A DNA stretch of 62,000 nucleotides from Adiantum capillus-veneris (lineage: Eukaryota; Streptophyta; Polypodiopsida; Polypodiales; Pteridaceae), in the NCBI GenBank assembly GCA_014529385.2, contig CM043967.1, positions 85,933,278 through 85,995,277 on the forward strand, read 5' to 3'. The stretch's first letter is position 1. Each line of letters opens with the position of its first letter. Positions 1 through 9,132 of the stretch are shown piece after piece. The translations under genes were made by a program, and so were the position numbers. Under the pieces are notes generated by a model. It did not search any database. It worked only from the letters and a program-made list of their open reading frames with translations, and was not told the origin of the DNA.

Positions 1-453
1 GAGCATCTGCAGCAACTGACAGACACGCATCATGGACAGAAGGATCATAAGTGCACTCTGCACTAGAAGTCCATTCTGCATCTACATCAGCATCACAATC
101 TCCTTTCACAGAAGATTCTACATTTGCTGCACGTACTGGAACCAGCCTCTTTCTTCTTAGCCTCTTTTGCCTTCAATTTCAGACACTGCTTGATCAAATG
201 ATCATTAGCTTTACAATTATGGCAATGCATCTTCTTTTTTCCCTTTTCAGCAGAATTTCCATACTAAGTGCTGCCAACAGAAGCATTAGGAACACGTGCC
301 TTTCTTCTCGCAGAAGAACAATGAGAAGGGGCTACATTGTTGTTACCACTTTTCTTTGAGTAATAAAGGCCCGTTCAACTGCACGTTGCTTAGTTCCGTT
401 TTTTTTGGAAAGTGACTCTTGCAACAACAATGTGCATAATGCGTCAAACTTGA
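1..453 (-). pseudogene. Copia-A gag, C-terminal half with CCHC zinc knuckle
   Basis: On the minus strand, 453 to 1 aligns well by eye with the plus-strand copia gag at 54095-54560. A nucleic-acid-binding zinc knuckle, CHNCKANDHLIKQC (C-x2-C-x4-H-x4-C), lies at about 228-185 and is intact. Downstream is a basic KLKAKEAKKKE stretch and an acidic D/E-rich segment leading toward the protease, which would be off the left edge. The plus-strand open frame at 51-359 is a shadow of this gag. Confidence 0.8.
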
Positions 454-1100
454 TGTAACAAACTGCTGACGTGTCGAAACCCTAATTCTGCTGAAACCCT
501 AACCCTAAAATCAGAAACCCTAATTTTATTGAAACCCTAACCCTAAAATCAGAAACCCTAATTTTGCCAAAACCCTAATTTTGCTGAGACCCTAACCCTA
601 AAATCAGAAATCCTAATTCTGTCCAAAACCCTAACCCTAAAATCAAAAACCCTAACCCTAACCCTAACCCTACCCTGATTTGCTGACGTGGCGGGCTGAC
701 ACATGGCTTGCTGTACGGACACCAGCGCGATTTACGAAAAGCTGACAGCTTTTGGCATTGCTTTTTGGACGAGGAGCTTTTAGGTTTTGAAGGCTTTTCA
801 CTATAATTGCTTTTTAGGCCAGAGCCTTTAAATATGAGGTTAGGGCTCATTCTCTGGCATGCTTCCTGGAGAAGGTGCAGAGTTTCGAGTACCTGCTTGT
901 ACTGTGTTGATGTAATATAAAGAAATACCAAAAGGGGCGCCAAGGTTTGGGGCAAACACTCTCTGGGGTGGAATTCCGCCACTCCGTGTCGCGTGTTGTC
1001 TCTCTCTCTCTCTCTCTCTCTCAGTTCAGTTGTTATTTGAAGTGCTTAAAGTTGTTCAGTTTGTTCTTTTCTATTGGCACGCGGTGCCTGCCTTGTGACA
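454..1100 (+). repeat. 5' LTR of LTR-B (647 bp) with telomere-like repeats
   Basis: It starts TGTAACAAACTGCTGACGTG and ends TGCCTTGTGACA directly before the primer site. The first ~220 bp are dominated by AAACCCTAA and CCCTAA units, including four to five uninterrupted CCCTAA hexamers around 648-672. Further on are a TTTAAATA box near 830, the module ATACCAAAAGGGGCGCC near 926-943, and a (TC)n run at about 998-1022. Confidence 0.85.
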
Positions 1101-1101
1101 G

Positions 1102-1113
1102 TGGTATCAGAGC
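1102..1113 (+). promoter_or_regulatory. Primer-binding site of LTR-B
   Basis: TGGTATCAGAGC directly follows the LTR end with one spacer G. It is an exact complement-type primer site for initiator Met-tRNA. Confidence 0.9.
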
Positions 1114-1289
1114 ATTAGGCGTGTGCTTTTCTGAAAGCATACCGGTTCTACCAAGGAGCAGTCAGAGCAAGATTGCACTTTCAAAAGCTCATTGGAAATT
1201 TTGGACTCGTGCTCCGACCCCGGACTTATTAGCCACTCCCACCCTTACTTCATCGCGCATCGGGCGCGCTCCCGTCTGCACCGCTCATG

Positions 1290-1471
1290 TCTTACAGGGC
1301 ATAAGCCATAAAGATCACTTGCAAGAGAAGGATCCAGATTTGTATCAAGTCACCGTTTTTCTTAGAAGCAGTGCCATGCAGATGTTGATGTCTATAGCTA
1401 CCAAGCCGCACACTTCCAAGGACTTGGCAAGCTTTCGAGAAAATTTTTGCCCGAAGTTATATGGTTTCTGA
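1290..1471 (+). pseudogene. Possible gypsy-type gag remnant in LTR-B
   Basis: One reading frame gives a segment with DPDLYQVTVFLRSSAMQ, then KDLASFRENFCPKLYGF and a stop. The spacing of a helix, an A-x-x-W/L position and the final F-x-x-x-F pattern resembles the retrotransposon gag domain of gypsy elements (L-x-G-x-A then W-x-x-F-x-x-x-F). The match is short and judged by eye. There is no zinc knuckle or protease downstream. Confidence 0.35.
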
Positions 1472-1992
1472 CATCTTCCTTCGGATTGCAACTTCTGGCA
1501 GAGTGGGGTATCGTGAAATGCTTGCCATGGAAACCGTAGCAGATCATTACTTGAAATTTCTCGACATTTCTTAGTAGATGTCTCTTCACGAGCATATGAC
1601 CTTGGAGATTCGGTGCGATTGCTATCTTGGGACTGTCGTCGCCACCAAAGAAACACTGTCTGTCCAAGAGCTGATGGACCATGCTGTGCTCGGCTATGAC
1701 CTTGCGGAATGAACCTAACCCTAATTTTTGGTGCAAGTTTCAGGATGGAAAGTTAGTCGACTTTTCGAGCTCGATTGATGTTGAGATTGCTTTTTTTTAA
1801 AGTTTCAAATCTGTTTGAGAACTTGTTTGGTGAGCCTGTTTGAAATTTGTTTGACATGGATGCTATCTGTTTTAAATCTGTCTTGGTGCCGATTTGAATT
1901 GTTTGACTCTGGTTTGATACTGGTTTCAATGATTGGTGATTTTACTCCCGGGTGGAGTAGTGAGAAATTATGTTTGAGAATGCTTGTTCATA

Positions 1993-2352
1993 CTCATGGC
2001 CCGGACCCTTGTGGTTATTTGCGGGGGGAGTATTGAATGATTGAAAAGTGCTGTATTTTTTTTTTTTTTACTCATGGCCCGGACCCTTGTGGTTTTTTAT
2101 GGGGGGAGTATTGTTGTTGTGACTCCTGGCCCGGACCTGGATGGTTATGCGGGAGGAGTATTAAGCAGTCTGAGCAGTGGTTACTCTCAGCACCTCCAAA
2201 CGACCCAGGCTGTAGTCTGGGGGGCGTTTGGTTGTAAAAGGCCTCTATATCTCCCGGTCCGGACCTTTTTAGGTTATGCGGGAGGAGTGATGAGCGAGTC
2301 GTTGAACAGCTCATGGCCCGGACTTGGATGGTTATTTGCGGGGGGAGTGTTC
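1993..2352 (+). repeat. Five dispersed copies of a ~40-bp GC-rich unit inside LTR-B
   Basis: Copies start at about 1993, 2071, 2123, 2251 and 2310. Each has a CTC(A/C)TGGCCCGGAC-like head followed by GGTTATTTGCGGGGGGAGTA or a close variant. The purine-rich second half looks like a polypurine tract plus LTR start. The copies vary, so the array is not freshly amplified. Confidence 0.75.
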
Positions 2353-2561
2353 ATCGGCGGCTTTATGTTTCTATGTCTTGTAACATGCATATGTAAGCAT
2401 TTGTGTTGCATTGTGATGTGCCAACTACTGAATATTCCTAATTGGATGAGATTGCATGGGTATGTAATTTTAGTGCATCAAGACACCCGTGGAAGATCAG
2501 TACGGTTTGGGTGTGATGGCTAATTTTTCTATGCCGGAATATCAAGAGTTCCGATCTGGAT

Positions 2562-2697
2562 GAAAGGAGAAGCTAACTCCTTGATCGAAACAGTCGAAAG
2601 GAGAAGCTAACTCGTTGATCGAAACAGTCGAAAGGAGAAGCTAACTCCTTGATCAAAACAGCCGAAAGGAGAAGCTAACTCCTTAATAAAAAGAGCA
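2562..2697 (+). repeat. Tandem array, 4 x 34 bp, in LTR-B
   Basis: Units start at 2562, 2596, 2630 and 2664. Each begins GAAAGGAGAAGCTAACTCC; GGAG and CTCC within the unit could pair as a small hairpin. The last copy is the most diverged. Confidence 0.9.
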
Positions 2698-2791
2698 AAC
2701 TGATTGTCCCTCGGAATTATTCTCGGAAACTTTTGAGCTAACTTGAGTTGTTTTGCAGATATGCTGTAATCGCGGACGATTACTCTCTTTC

Positions 2792-2803
2792 AAGAAGGGG
2801 AGA
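2792..2803 (+). promoter_or_regulatory. Polypurine tract of LTR-B
   Basis: AAGAAGGGGAGA immediately precedes the TGTAACA start of the 3' LTR, where plus-strand DNA synthesis would be primed. Confidence 0.85.
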
Positions 2804-2985
2804 TGTAACAAACTGCTGACGTGTCGAAACCCTAATTTTGCTGAAACCCTAACTCTAAAATCTGAAACCCTAATTCTCCTCGAAACCTAATTCTGTTGAA
2901 ACCCTAACCCTAGAATCAAAAACCCTAATTTTGCCGAAACCCTAATTCTGCTGAAACCCTAACCTTAAAATACTGCCTTGTGACA
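2804..2985 (+). repeat. 3' LTR of LTR-B, internally deleted (182 bp)
   Basis: It matches the beginning of the 5' LTR (TGTAACAAACTGCTGACGTG and the AAACCCTAA block) and its last bases (CTGCCTTGTGACA). About 465 bp in between are missing, including the presumed promoter and poly(A) region. Confidence 0.85.
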
Positions 2986-3601
2986 CTTGACAACTTAAGG
3001 ATTTCCTTGGGTCATAAGTCTCCAAGTACTAGCAAAAGTCTGATAAGAATCAGGCAAAGCATCAAGCACAGTCTGCAGAAAGGAACTGTCAGAAATGACT
3101 TCACATGCAGAAATAAGTTGCTCATTGATATCCTTATACTAGCAAGGAAAGTGTCCATTTCATCTCCCTCATGTATAATCTTCGACTCCAACTCTTTACG
3201 CAACAATGCAATTTTAGCCTCATTGCGACTTGCATAAAGACCAACTAGAATATCCCAATCCTGTTTTGTAGATTTAGCTGAACGAATGTGAGGAGCAATA
3301 GTGCTCTTCACAGGTAATGCAATTAGTGCATGAGCTAGGCATCTCTTACATCCCATCGAGCTTGCTCTGTTGTAGGAAGAACAGCTCTAGCAGCAGCAAT
3401 CCTACCACCAAAACCTACAACATCTTCAACATTGCCTGTATCCACAGAACCAAGACGTACATCAATGCCCTGCACAAGATTCCAAGCACCCTTTGACACA
3501 AGAACATGTTGCATCGTGTAAGCCCACATTGTGTAATTGTCTCCATCCAATCTATCCTCAACAACAAACATCTTGAACACGTCTACATTGTTGTCAGCCA
3601 T
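2986..3601 (-). pseudogene. Copia-A gag, N-terminal half (UBN2-type), frameshifted
   Basis: The minus-strand reading starts at an ATG at 3601 (MADNNVDVFKMF) and gives a typical copia gag N-terminus with the L-x-G-DNYTMW motif. Near 3350 the frame changes from the one containing TEQARWD to the one containing ALIALPVKSTI, so there is an indel. The second frame then runs through a UBN2-like stretch (WDILVGLY, IALLRKEL). The coding region ends at 2986-2990, the CTTGA target site of the nested element, and continues at 453. Gag is the structural protein of the cytoplasmic virus-like particle. Element family is certain; coding capacity is lost. Confidence 0.8.
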
Positions 3602-3880
3602 GGTGAATGTCTGTACGTGATGTGAAAACTGTCCCAAAAGAAGAGAAACAGAGTGGGACTAACGCGTATTATATAGCACAACCCAAAGAAGACTGTAAGG
3701 GACCTATTATGCAGAAAACGGCGCTGAGAGAAAATCTGCACAAAGTGACAAAATTGCTTGCGTAGCACTGCCTGTAGTGGAAATGGAGGCCGAAATGAGC
3801 CCGAATGGACGCACCAAAGGTCACTGAAATCAGAGAAAGTGAGCAGGCGTGTGTTGGCGACTAAGCTCAAGAGGACGCAA

Positions 3881-3897
3881 GGTTCTCTGATACTAAT
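3881..3897 (-). promoter_or_regulatory. Primer-binding site of Copia-A
   Basis: The minus-strand sequence just inside the LTR reads ATTAGTATCAGAGAACC. It contains GTATCAGAG, the core of the plant copia primer site complementary to initiator Met-tRNA (canonical TGGTATCAGAGC). It has mismatches at the first bases. Confidence 0.7.
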
Positions 3898-4126
3898 TGC
3901 TGGAAATAGGGTTGCAGGGAAACACACAGCTTTGAAAAGAAGAAGGAAGCTCAAGGCACACAACAGAGAGTAGTATTACTTAGTGTGCAATGGAAATATA
4001 AGTTAGCCCTAGAGTGATGGGCGTATATACAATGCAGGGGGGAAAAAACCTCCTAGTGAGGGAAAAAATGCCGCGACGGTACTAAGTGTGTTCAACACAT
4101 CACTACCACATGTATTGATGGTAACA
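3898..4126 (-). repeat. 5' LTR of Copia-A (229 bp)
   Basis: On the plus strand it starts TGCTGG and ends GGTAACA, so in element orientation it reads TGTTACC...CCAGCA with the usual TG...CA ends. A second copy lies at 58391-58615 with many identical stretches, for example around ATGGGCGTATATACAATGCA. It lies directly beside a primer-binding site and the gag start, so this is the 5' LTR. The 4126 boundary rests on the end shared by the two copies. Confidence 0.8.
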
Positions 4127-4189
4127 GTACGACAACGTTGTAAATTGCGCTGGCTGGCTAGGTGGCAGGTTGTATGGACATCTGCGATT

Positions 4190-4450
4190 TGCATTGGCAG
4201 CTTTTGGGACGCTAGCTCTTGGACCAAATGCTTTTGAGACTTGAAGCTTTTCCTGTGATTGCTTTTGGGGCTCTGCTTTGGGCATCCCTTGTGCTGTTTA
4301 TAAGAGCCCTTGGGCCTCACTCTGCAGAGCATCTGGACGCAGAGTCTGAGAGCAGAGGTCCTCGGGAGTTGTACTTTGCAATGATGAATGATAAATAAAT
4401 ACTGAAAGGGGCGCCAGACTCTGGGGCCAATACCTCTAGGCATGGAACTA
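4190..4450 (+). repeat. Gypsy-type LTR segment, copy 1 (Gypsy-C)
   Basis: It is closely similar to 5205-5460: both contain GCTAGCTCTTGGACCA, TTGCTTTTGGGGCTCTGCTT, GGGCATCCCTT, a TTTATAAGAGCCCTTG box, a CTCTGCAGAGCAT block and the AAAGGGGCGCCAGACT module. Outer boundaries are uncertain because flanks diverge. Confidence 0.7.
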
Positions 4451-4478
4451 CTCCTCCCGTCCCTGGGAAAGCATTGCC

Positions 4479-4616
4479 ATGGATTTTATTTTTGATCTTC
4501 CCAAGACTCAAAGTGAGCCGGATGGCATTTGGACAGTCATCGACATATTCAGTAAACATGCCCACTTCATTCTGGTAAACAAGACAGTTAAGCCCGATCA
4601 GTATTTAGCTATATGA
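4479..4616 (+). pseudogene. Gypsy integrase catalytic-core fragment
   Basis: Forty-one codons give MDFIFDLPKTQ...GIWTVIDIFSKHAHFI, matching the start of the gypsy integrase core, where MDFI-x-x-LP and V-D-x-F-(S/T)-K-x-A-H-F are conserved. The first catalytic Asp (in MDF) is present. A TGA follows at about 4614, and no second or third catalytic residue is seen. It lies between two related LTR segments, so this is an internally deleted gypsy copy. The reading frame is also broken just upstream. Confidence 0.7.
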
Positions 4617-5013
4617 TTTTATGAAAGAAGTACTTCGAACTGGCAATTCTCGACATGAATCTGATTTACGTGTGCTCTCTCATGTGAGTCGTGTCTGAGT
4701 GCATGTTTGAAAGACGAAATGGCTGCAACATTTCGGTCTTGAGATTCCATATGAGATTGGACATGATGGCAATAAGAATTAGCCAATCCGACATCAGTGA
4801 GATCTGGGGATAGATCTAGATGCGATTACTAAACATGTTACCAATAGATCATGGTCCGAGATCTCGATGGACTTCATGTGATTTGACAAGTGCTGGATTT
4901 GTGTCGTCTAGTGTGTCGGTACTCAGAGTCAGTGGTCACTTAACAACTTTCTGGCCTATGATTGATTTTGCAGGCGTAATCGAGGGCGAGTACAATTCTT
5001 TCAAGAAATGATG

Positions 5014-5465
5014 ATGTGGCATGTCCAGATGGATAAAATGACTATTTTATAAGTTGTTTCCAACATATGGGGTCCCGTTCGATGGGGCCCAAGGGACACA
5101 TAAATAGAATGAAAAGAGAGAAGAACATAATCATGTGGAGCTGCTGACGTGGCAGGCTGTATGGCAACGCCGTAAACTACGCTAGCTTGCTGACGTGGTA
5201 GGCTGGCAGCTTTTGGGGTGCTAGCTCTTGGACCAGATGCTTTTTAGACCTCAGTTTTTCATGTGATTGCTTTTGGGGCTCTGCTTTGGGCATCCCTTAT
5301 ATTGTTTATAAGAGCCCTTGGGGCCTCGCTCTGCAGAGCATATGGACGTAGAGTCCGAGAGCAGAGGTCCCTCAGGACTTGTACTTTGCAATGATTAATG
5401 ATAAAGAAGTACCGAAAGGGGCGCCAGACTTTGAGGCCAATACCTTTGGGCACGGAACTATGTCA
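5014..5465 (+). repeat. Gypsy-type LTR segment, copy 2 (Gypsy-C)
   Basis: It is preceded by CTTTCAAGAAATGATGA, which resembles the sequence before the 3' LTR of LTR-B (CTTTCAAGAAGGGGAGA), so the LTR may begin near 5014. The part from 5205 onward is the near-repeat of 4190-4450. The 5' limit is an inference; the 5205-5460 homology is clear. Confidence 0.6.
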
Positions 5466-5484
5466 GGCCGTGTCGGCTCTCTGG

Positions 5485-6898
5485 GGTTGTCTTCATTGGG
5501 CCGAGGTTTTCTTTGGGGAGAGCAGCAGAGACTAGACTGACGAGCTTTTGCGGCCTTGGGAGGCTTGGAGAGGATGTGTTCGCAGGTTTAGTTCCAGGAA
5601 CCTCGGACAAAGTTATGGCTCTTTGATACTTTAGCTGACTATGTTGTATGGGGTGGAGATATGGGGACCTTCTATAGGCTAGGATGGTTGGAGACGTATG
5701 GGAAGCCCTTGGTATCTATGATCTCTTGATTGATTAGAGCCAAGGCCTCCGTACCCCACGCTATCATTCGAGCAGAGCTAGCTGTCGCTCCTATGGAGAT
5801 TGAGGCGCTTACCAGATCAGTCTCCTTTGTGCACAGCTTGTGGGATACTACTAGAGACAGATATGCCAGACTGGCCCTTGAGTCTTCCAGACAGTTAGCT
5901 CTTGAGGGGGGCACTTCATGCTGGTATGCATAGATGACATCATGGTTTGAGACGCATGGCTTCACCATGGACAGGCTGCCCCCTTTCCAGTACTCTCTTC
6001 AGGCACCCTTGATGTCTCTTACACGGGTGGAGATTACTTGACTCATTCGTCAGGACCTGATCCAGCTGGATACCAGGAGGACATGGATAGAGCCGCCACA
6101 GGAGCTGGGCACGAAGATGGCTTTCTATAGAGAGCATCTTCTCCACCTTACAAGAGATGGGTTTGTGATTTGACCCAGCTACATGGGCACACACATGTCT
6201 CATGGTTTGCGGTATGCCATTGGTCAGATACACACATCCTCACATCAGATGGAGATTGAGATTGGTAGATTCAGAGGGATACCAGCAGACATCAGGACAT
6301 GCGGCTTATGCCAGCTAGAGCCAGAGACAGAGCTACATTACATATGCCATCGCATAGTGTACTACGAGATACGGGGCCGTTTCCACTGCTTGTTCAGAGA
6401 GGGTTTCGGTCCTTTCTCTAGGGTTATGAGTTATGAGGATCATAGATGTCTTGGGCTATATCTACGTGAGTTACACAGATATAGAGACACTTTATTGGGG
6501 AGAGATAGAGAGAGACAGTCCCAGAGATAGATTACAAATTTCTTTTCACTAGATATGGGGACAGCTAGAGGAGCAGCCATCACTGCAGAGCTCGACCCAC
6601 ACTCATTCGACCACTATCTGCACTCTCATCGACCGAGCACTGGAGCTACGGATATCCTCACAGCCACGATTGAGGAGAGAGGCTACATAGCATCGACGAA
6701 GACTACAACAGAGGATTCTAGCCATACTCTCGACATCTAGAGTGGAGATGAGGATGGATTCTAGTAGTAGTATCTTTGTTCTAATTCGTTTGTACCCAGA
6801 CATGGTATTAGATTCACCATTTTGTAACAGATTGGTCTCATAGGTCATTTTGGCCTTTTGAAGACGTTAATATAACATTTCATTTCATTTCATTTCTC
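5485..6898 (+). mobile_element. 5'-truncated LINE (LINE-D1)
   Basis: It corresponds to the last ~1.5 kb of LINE-D2: the post-polymerase part of ORF2, the 3' UTR, the conserved tail GTCTCATAGGTCATTTTGG and a CATTTCATTTC terminal repeat. The 5' end abuts gypsy LTR debris near 5485, as expected from incomplete reverse transcription. LINE-D2 is inserted into the end of its tail. Confidence 0.85.
5487..6530 (+). pseudogene. LINE-D1 ORF2 C-terminal region, many stops
   Basis: The reading parallels LINE-D2 ORF2 (RAKASVPHAIIR, RYARLALESSRQLALEGG, LRYAIGQIHTSSHQMEIE) but has several in-frame stops, for example near 5728, 5932, 6040 and 6172, and at least one indel near 5560. The C-terminal zinc-finger-like CGLC...ELHYICH (about 6300-6350) is retained. 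It lies downstream of the reverse transcriptase; the catalytic domains are not in this truncated copy. Confidence 0.8.
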
Positions 6899-6918
6899 TC
6901 TCTCTATTAAAGTTTAGT

Positions 6919-6921
<3 letters not shown>
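6899..6921 (+). repeat. Left target-site duplication of LINE-D2 (23 bp)
   Basis: It is identical to 13061-13083; the core is CTATTAAAGTTTAGTGAT. Long target duplications of this kind are expected for target-primed reverse transcription. Confidence 0.85.
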
Positions 6922-7010
<89 letters not shown>

Positions 7011-7051
7011 CCCGCTCGCTGCGTACCTGCCTTGCACCTGCTGCCGCCCCT

Positions 7052-7141
<90 letters not shown>

Positions 7142-7218
7142 CGTACCTGCCCTGCACCTACTGCCGCCCTTGCTCTTCTGCTTCCGCTACCCCCCTGCTC
7201 CCACACGCTCCCTGCCCT

Positions 7219-7308
<90 letters not shown>

Positions 7309-7444
7309 TGCCTGCCTTCCCCTCCCCCCTCCCTCTGTCTATCGCGCCCCCCCCCCCCTCCTGTCTATCGCCCCCCCTCTATCGCGGGTTATTAATTTTT
7401 TCGTTAATTTTTTCAGCATTTAAAAAAATCCTATCTATCGTCTA

Positions 7445-7479
<35 letters not shown>

Positions 7480-7551
7480 TTTTTTAAATTTCAAATCTCT
7501 CGCCCCCCCCTCCTAACTCTATCGCCTATCGCCCCCCCTCCCCCCGTGCTG

Positions 7552-7617
<66 letters not shown>

Positions 7618-7833
7618 GGGACTGTAGCAGCAGCCCAGCCTCCCTCTGTTCGCGGGGCACCACATTAGGAGCATCGACAGAACTTTAATCTCTCTCAGCG
7701 CGCCCATCTTTGAACACATGGCGGATTGCAATGACTGGACTTTAATCTCTCTCAGCGCGCCCATCTTTGAACACATGGCGGATTGCAATGACTGAGGACG
7801 TACAGAGCGCGCAGCCCCAGCAGATCAGGTAGG

Positions 7834-7886
<53 letters not shown>

Positions 7887-7897
7887 CTCTCTCTCTC

Positions 7898-7932
<35 letters not shown>

Positions 7933-7950
7933 CTCTCTCTCTCTCACTCT
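6922..7950 (+). repeat. (CT)n/poly-C leader of LINE-D2
   Basis: Long (CT)n runs occupy about 6922-7005, 7051-7137, 7222-7298, 7554-7615 and 7838-7950, with a run of about 33 C at 7447-7479. They are separated by short repeated GC-rich pieces, such as GCTGCGTACCTGCC at about 7018 and 7138. Long open frames of alternating Ser/Leu or Arg/Glu here are artefacts of the dinucleotide repeat. Confidence 0.9.
7682..7793 (+). repeat. Two 57-bp tandem units in the LINE-D2 leader
   Basis: Units start at 7682 and 7739 and are nearly identical (CAGCGCGCCCATCTTTGAAC is shared). They lie about 225 bp before ORF1, so they could be promoter monomers, as in some LINE 5' UTRs; that role is inference. Confidence 0.85.
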
Positions 7951-8018
7951 CACAGCAGCCCTGCGCGTTCCTTCCTTAGGGTTCCCTGCAGCCCTGCACG
8001 TCCAGCTTGAATTTTATA

Positions 8019-9102
8019 ATGGAAAATGATTCTTGGAGCCACACCGTAATGGATCAATGTCAAGGCGATGAATGTTTGATGGATGTTGCACAAACTGTCA
8101 AACTTGAAGAAGACCCTACACACGACACGGAAGCCGCCAATGTCTCACCTGTTTGCAAGCCAAGAGCGAAGGCAACCTTCATGCTCACGAATAAGCGGAT
8201 GGCGCAGATGGAGAGGGAAATGAAGGAGTGGAAAACAGAGATGGAAGGATGGTGGAAGGAGAAGGCCAACCTCCTTCAGATGGTCTTCAATGAAGGCGCA
8301 CAGTGGAAGAAGGAGAAAGAGAGCCTTAACGCAGAAATAAAGACACTCAAAGAAGAAGTCTCAGCCCTCAAACAGGAGAACCCAAACGCCGAGATACGGG
8401 CACTCAAAAAAAGATGTCTCAGCCCTTAAACAGGAGCTTGCTGATAGAGTAAGCAATGGACTAGAGGAAGGTGAATTTCAATCCTCGGTAATAGATGAAA
8501 TCAAGGAAATTAAGGAACAGGTAAGGATGATCACAGAGGAAGAGAAACTGAGTGTGGCAAAGACATCTTCATGGGCGGAGAGGATAACAAGGACACAGAA
8601 AAAGGCAGACGAGGCTGAAAAATGGATTGAGGTCGCCAAGAAAGGGAAAGGTCAAGAAACTCCTTGTACACCGACGCTGATCAACACGACTCTCGAAGAG
8701 GAACAAAGAAGGCGGATGCGAACATTGCATGTGAGAGTGACCGGTCTCAAGGACATAAACAATGTAGAGAAAGAGGTCACAAGCCTTACATCCATGATAG
8801 GGATGGAGAAGCCTTTGCACACAAAGGCATGGAGGGTAGGTAAGAAAAGTGATGGCACGGGAGAGTCTTCAAAGGGAAGAGCTCTCATACTACGCTTCCC
8901 TTCGTTGGAAGAGAAGAAGGAATTCTTGAGGAAGTGGCCTACTCTCAAAAAGACAGGTATTTTCCTCGGCGATGATTTGACTCTCTCACAGCTCGCACAT
9001 ATGAGAGAGGTAATGCCAGAGATTACAGCGGCAAGGGAGAAGGGAAAGATAGCCTTCTACAGAGATGGAAGGGTGGTGATTTTAGAGCGGCGTACTGCAT
9101 GA
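8019..9102 (+). pseudogene. LINE-D2 ORF1 (coiled coil plus RNA-binding-like domain), one frameshift
   Basis: The start is the ATG at 8019 (MENDSWSHTVMD). The first frame runs to 8429 and contains a charged coiled coil with LKEEVSALKQE-type heptads. A seven-A run at about 8408-8414 carries one extra base; reading past it continues LKQELADRV... in the next frame to 9102. The C-terminal part (RTLHVRVTGL, RALILRFPS, KIAFYRDGRVVI) resembles the RRM plus C-terminal domain layout of L1 ORF1 RNA-binding proteins. Such proteins coat LINE RNA in the RNP. About 360 residues would be typical for the family. The call is by architecture, not by close similarity. Confidence 0.7.
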
Positions 9103-9132
9103 CAGTGCGAGACATATGGGACCACATTGAAG

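Larger units (their letters stand above)
454..2985 (+). mobile_element. Non-autonomous LTR retrotransposon (LTR-B) nested in Copia-A
   Basis: It is flanked by the perfect 5-bp duplication CTTGA (449-453 and 2986-2990) and has TGTAACA...TGTGACA termini. It holds a 647-bp 5' LTR, a Met-tRNA primer site at 1102, a 1.7-kb interior without protease, integrase or reverse transcriptase, a polypurine tract at 2792-2803 and a 182-bp 3' LTR. The interior carries a possible gag remnant, a GC-rich repeat array (1993-2352) and a 34-bp tandem array (2562-2697). Without its own polymerase it would have to be mobilised in trans, probably by a gypsy-like partner. Confidence 0.88.
1..4126 (-). mobile_element. 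Ty1/copia retrotransposon (Copia-A), 5' part, running off the left edge
   Basis: On the minus strand the order is 5' LTR (4126-3898), primer site (about 3897-3885), gag start (3601) and gag zinc knuckle (about 228-185), so protease and polymerase should lie beyond position 1. The gag is split by a second LTR element at 454-2985; removing it together with one CTTGA copy joins the gag halves. The gag sequence matches the element at 54061-57480, and the LTR matches the one at 58391-58615, so all three belong to one family. The gag frame is shifted near 3350, so this copy is not coding-competent. Confidence 0.85.

Noticed and set aside
51-359. 102-codon plus-strand frame
   Set aside because: It is the antisense shadow of the copia gag C-terminus.
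640-680. CCCTAA repeats as a true chromosome end or interstitial telomere
   Set aside because: They lie inside an LTR and recur, in shorter form, in the matching 3' LTR.
3758-3973. 71-codon plus-strand frame
   Set aside because: Lies across the copia primer site and LTR on the opposite strand.
6885-7487. Long Ser/Leu and Arg/Glu open frames on both strands
   Set aside because: They are translations of (CT)n/(GA)n repeats; no other coding evidence.
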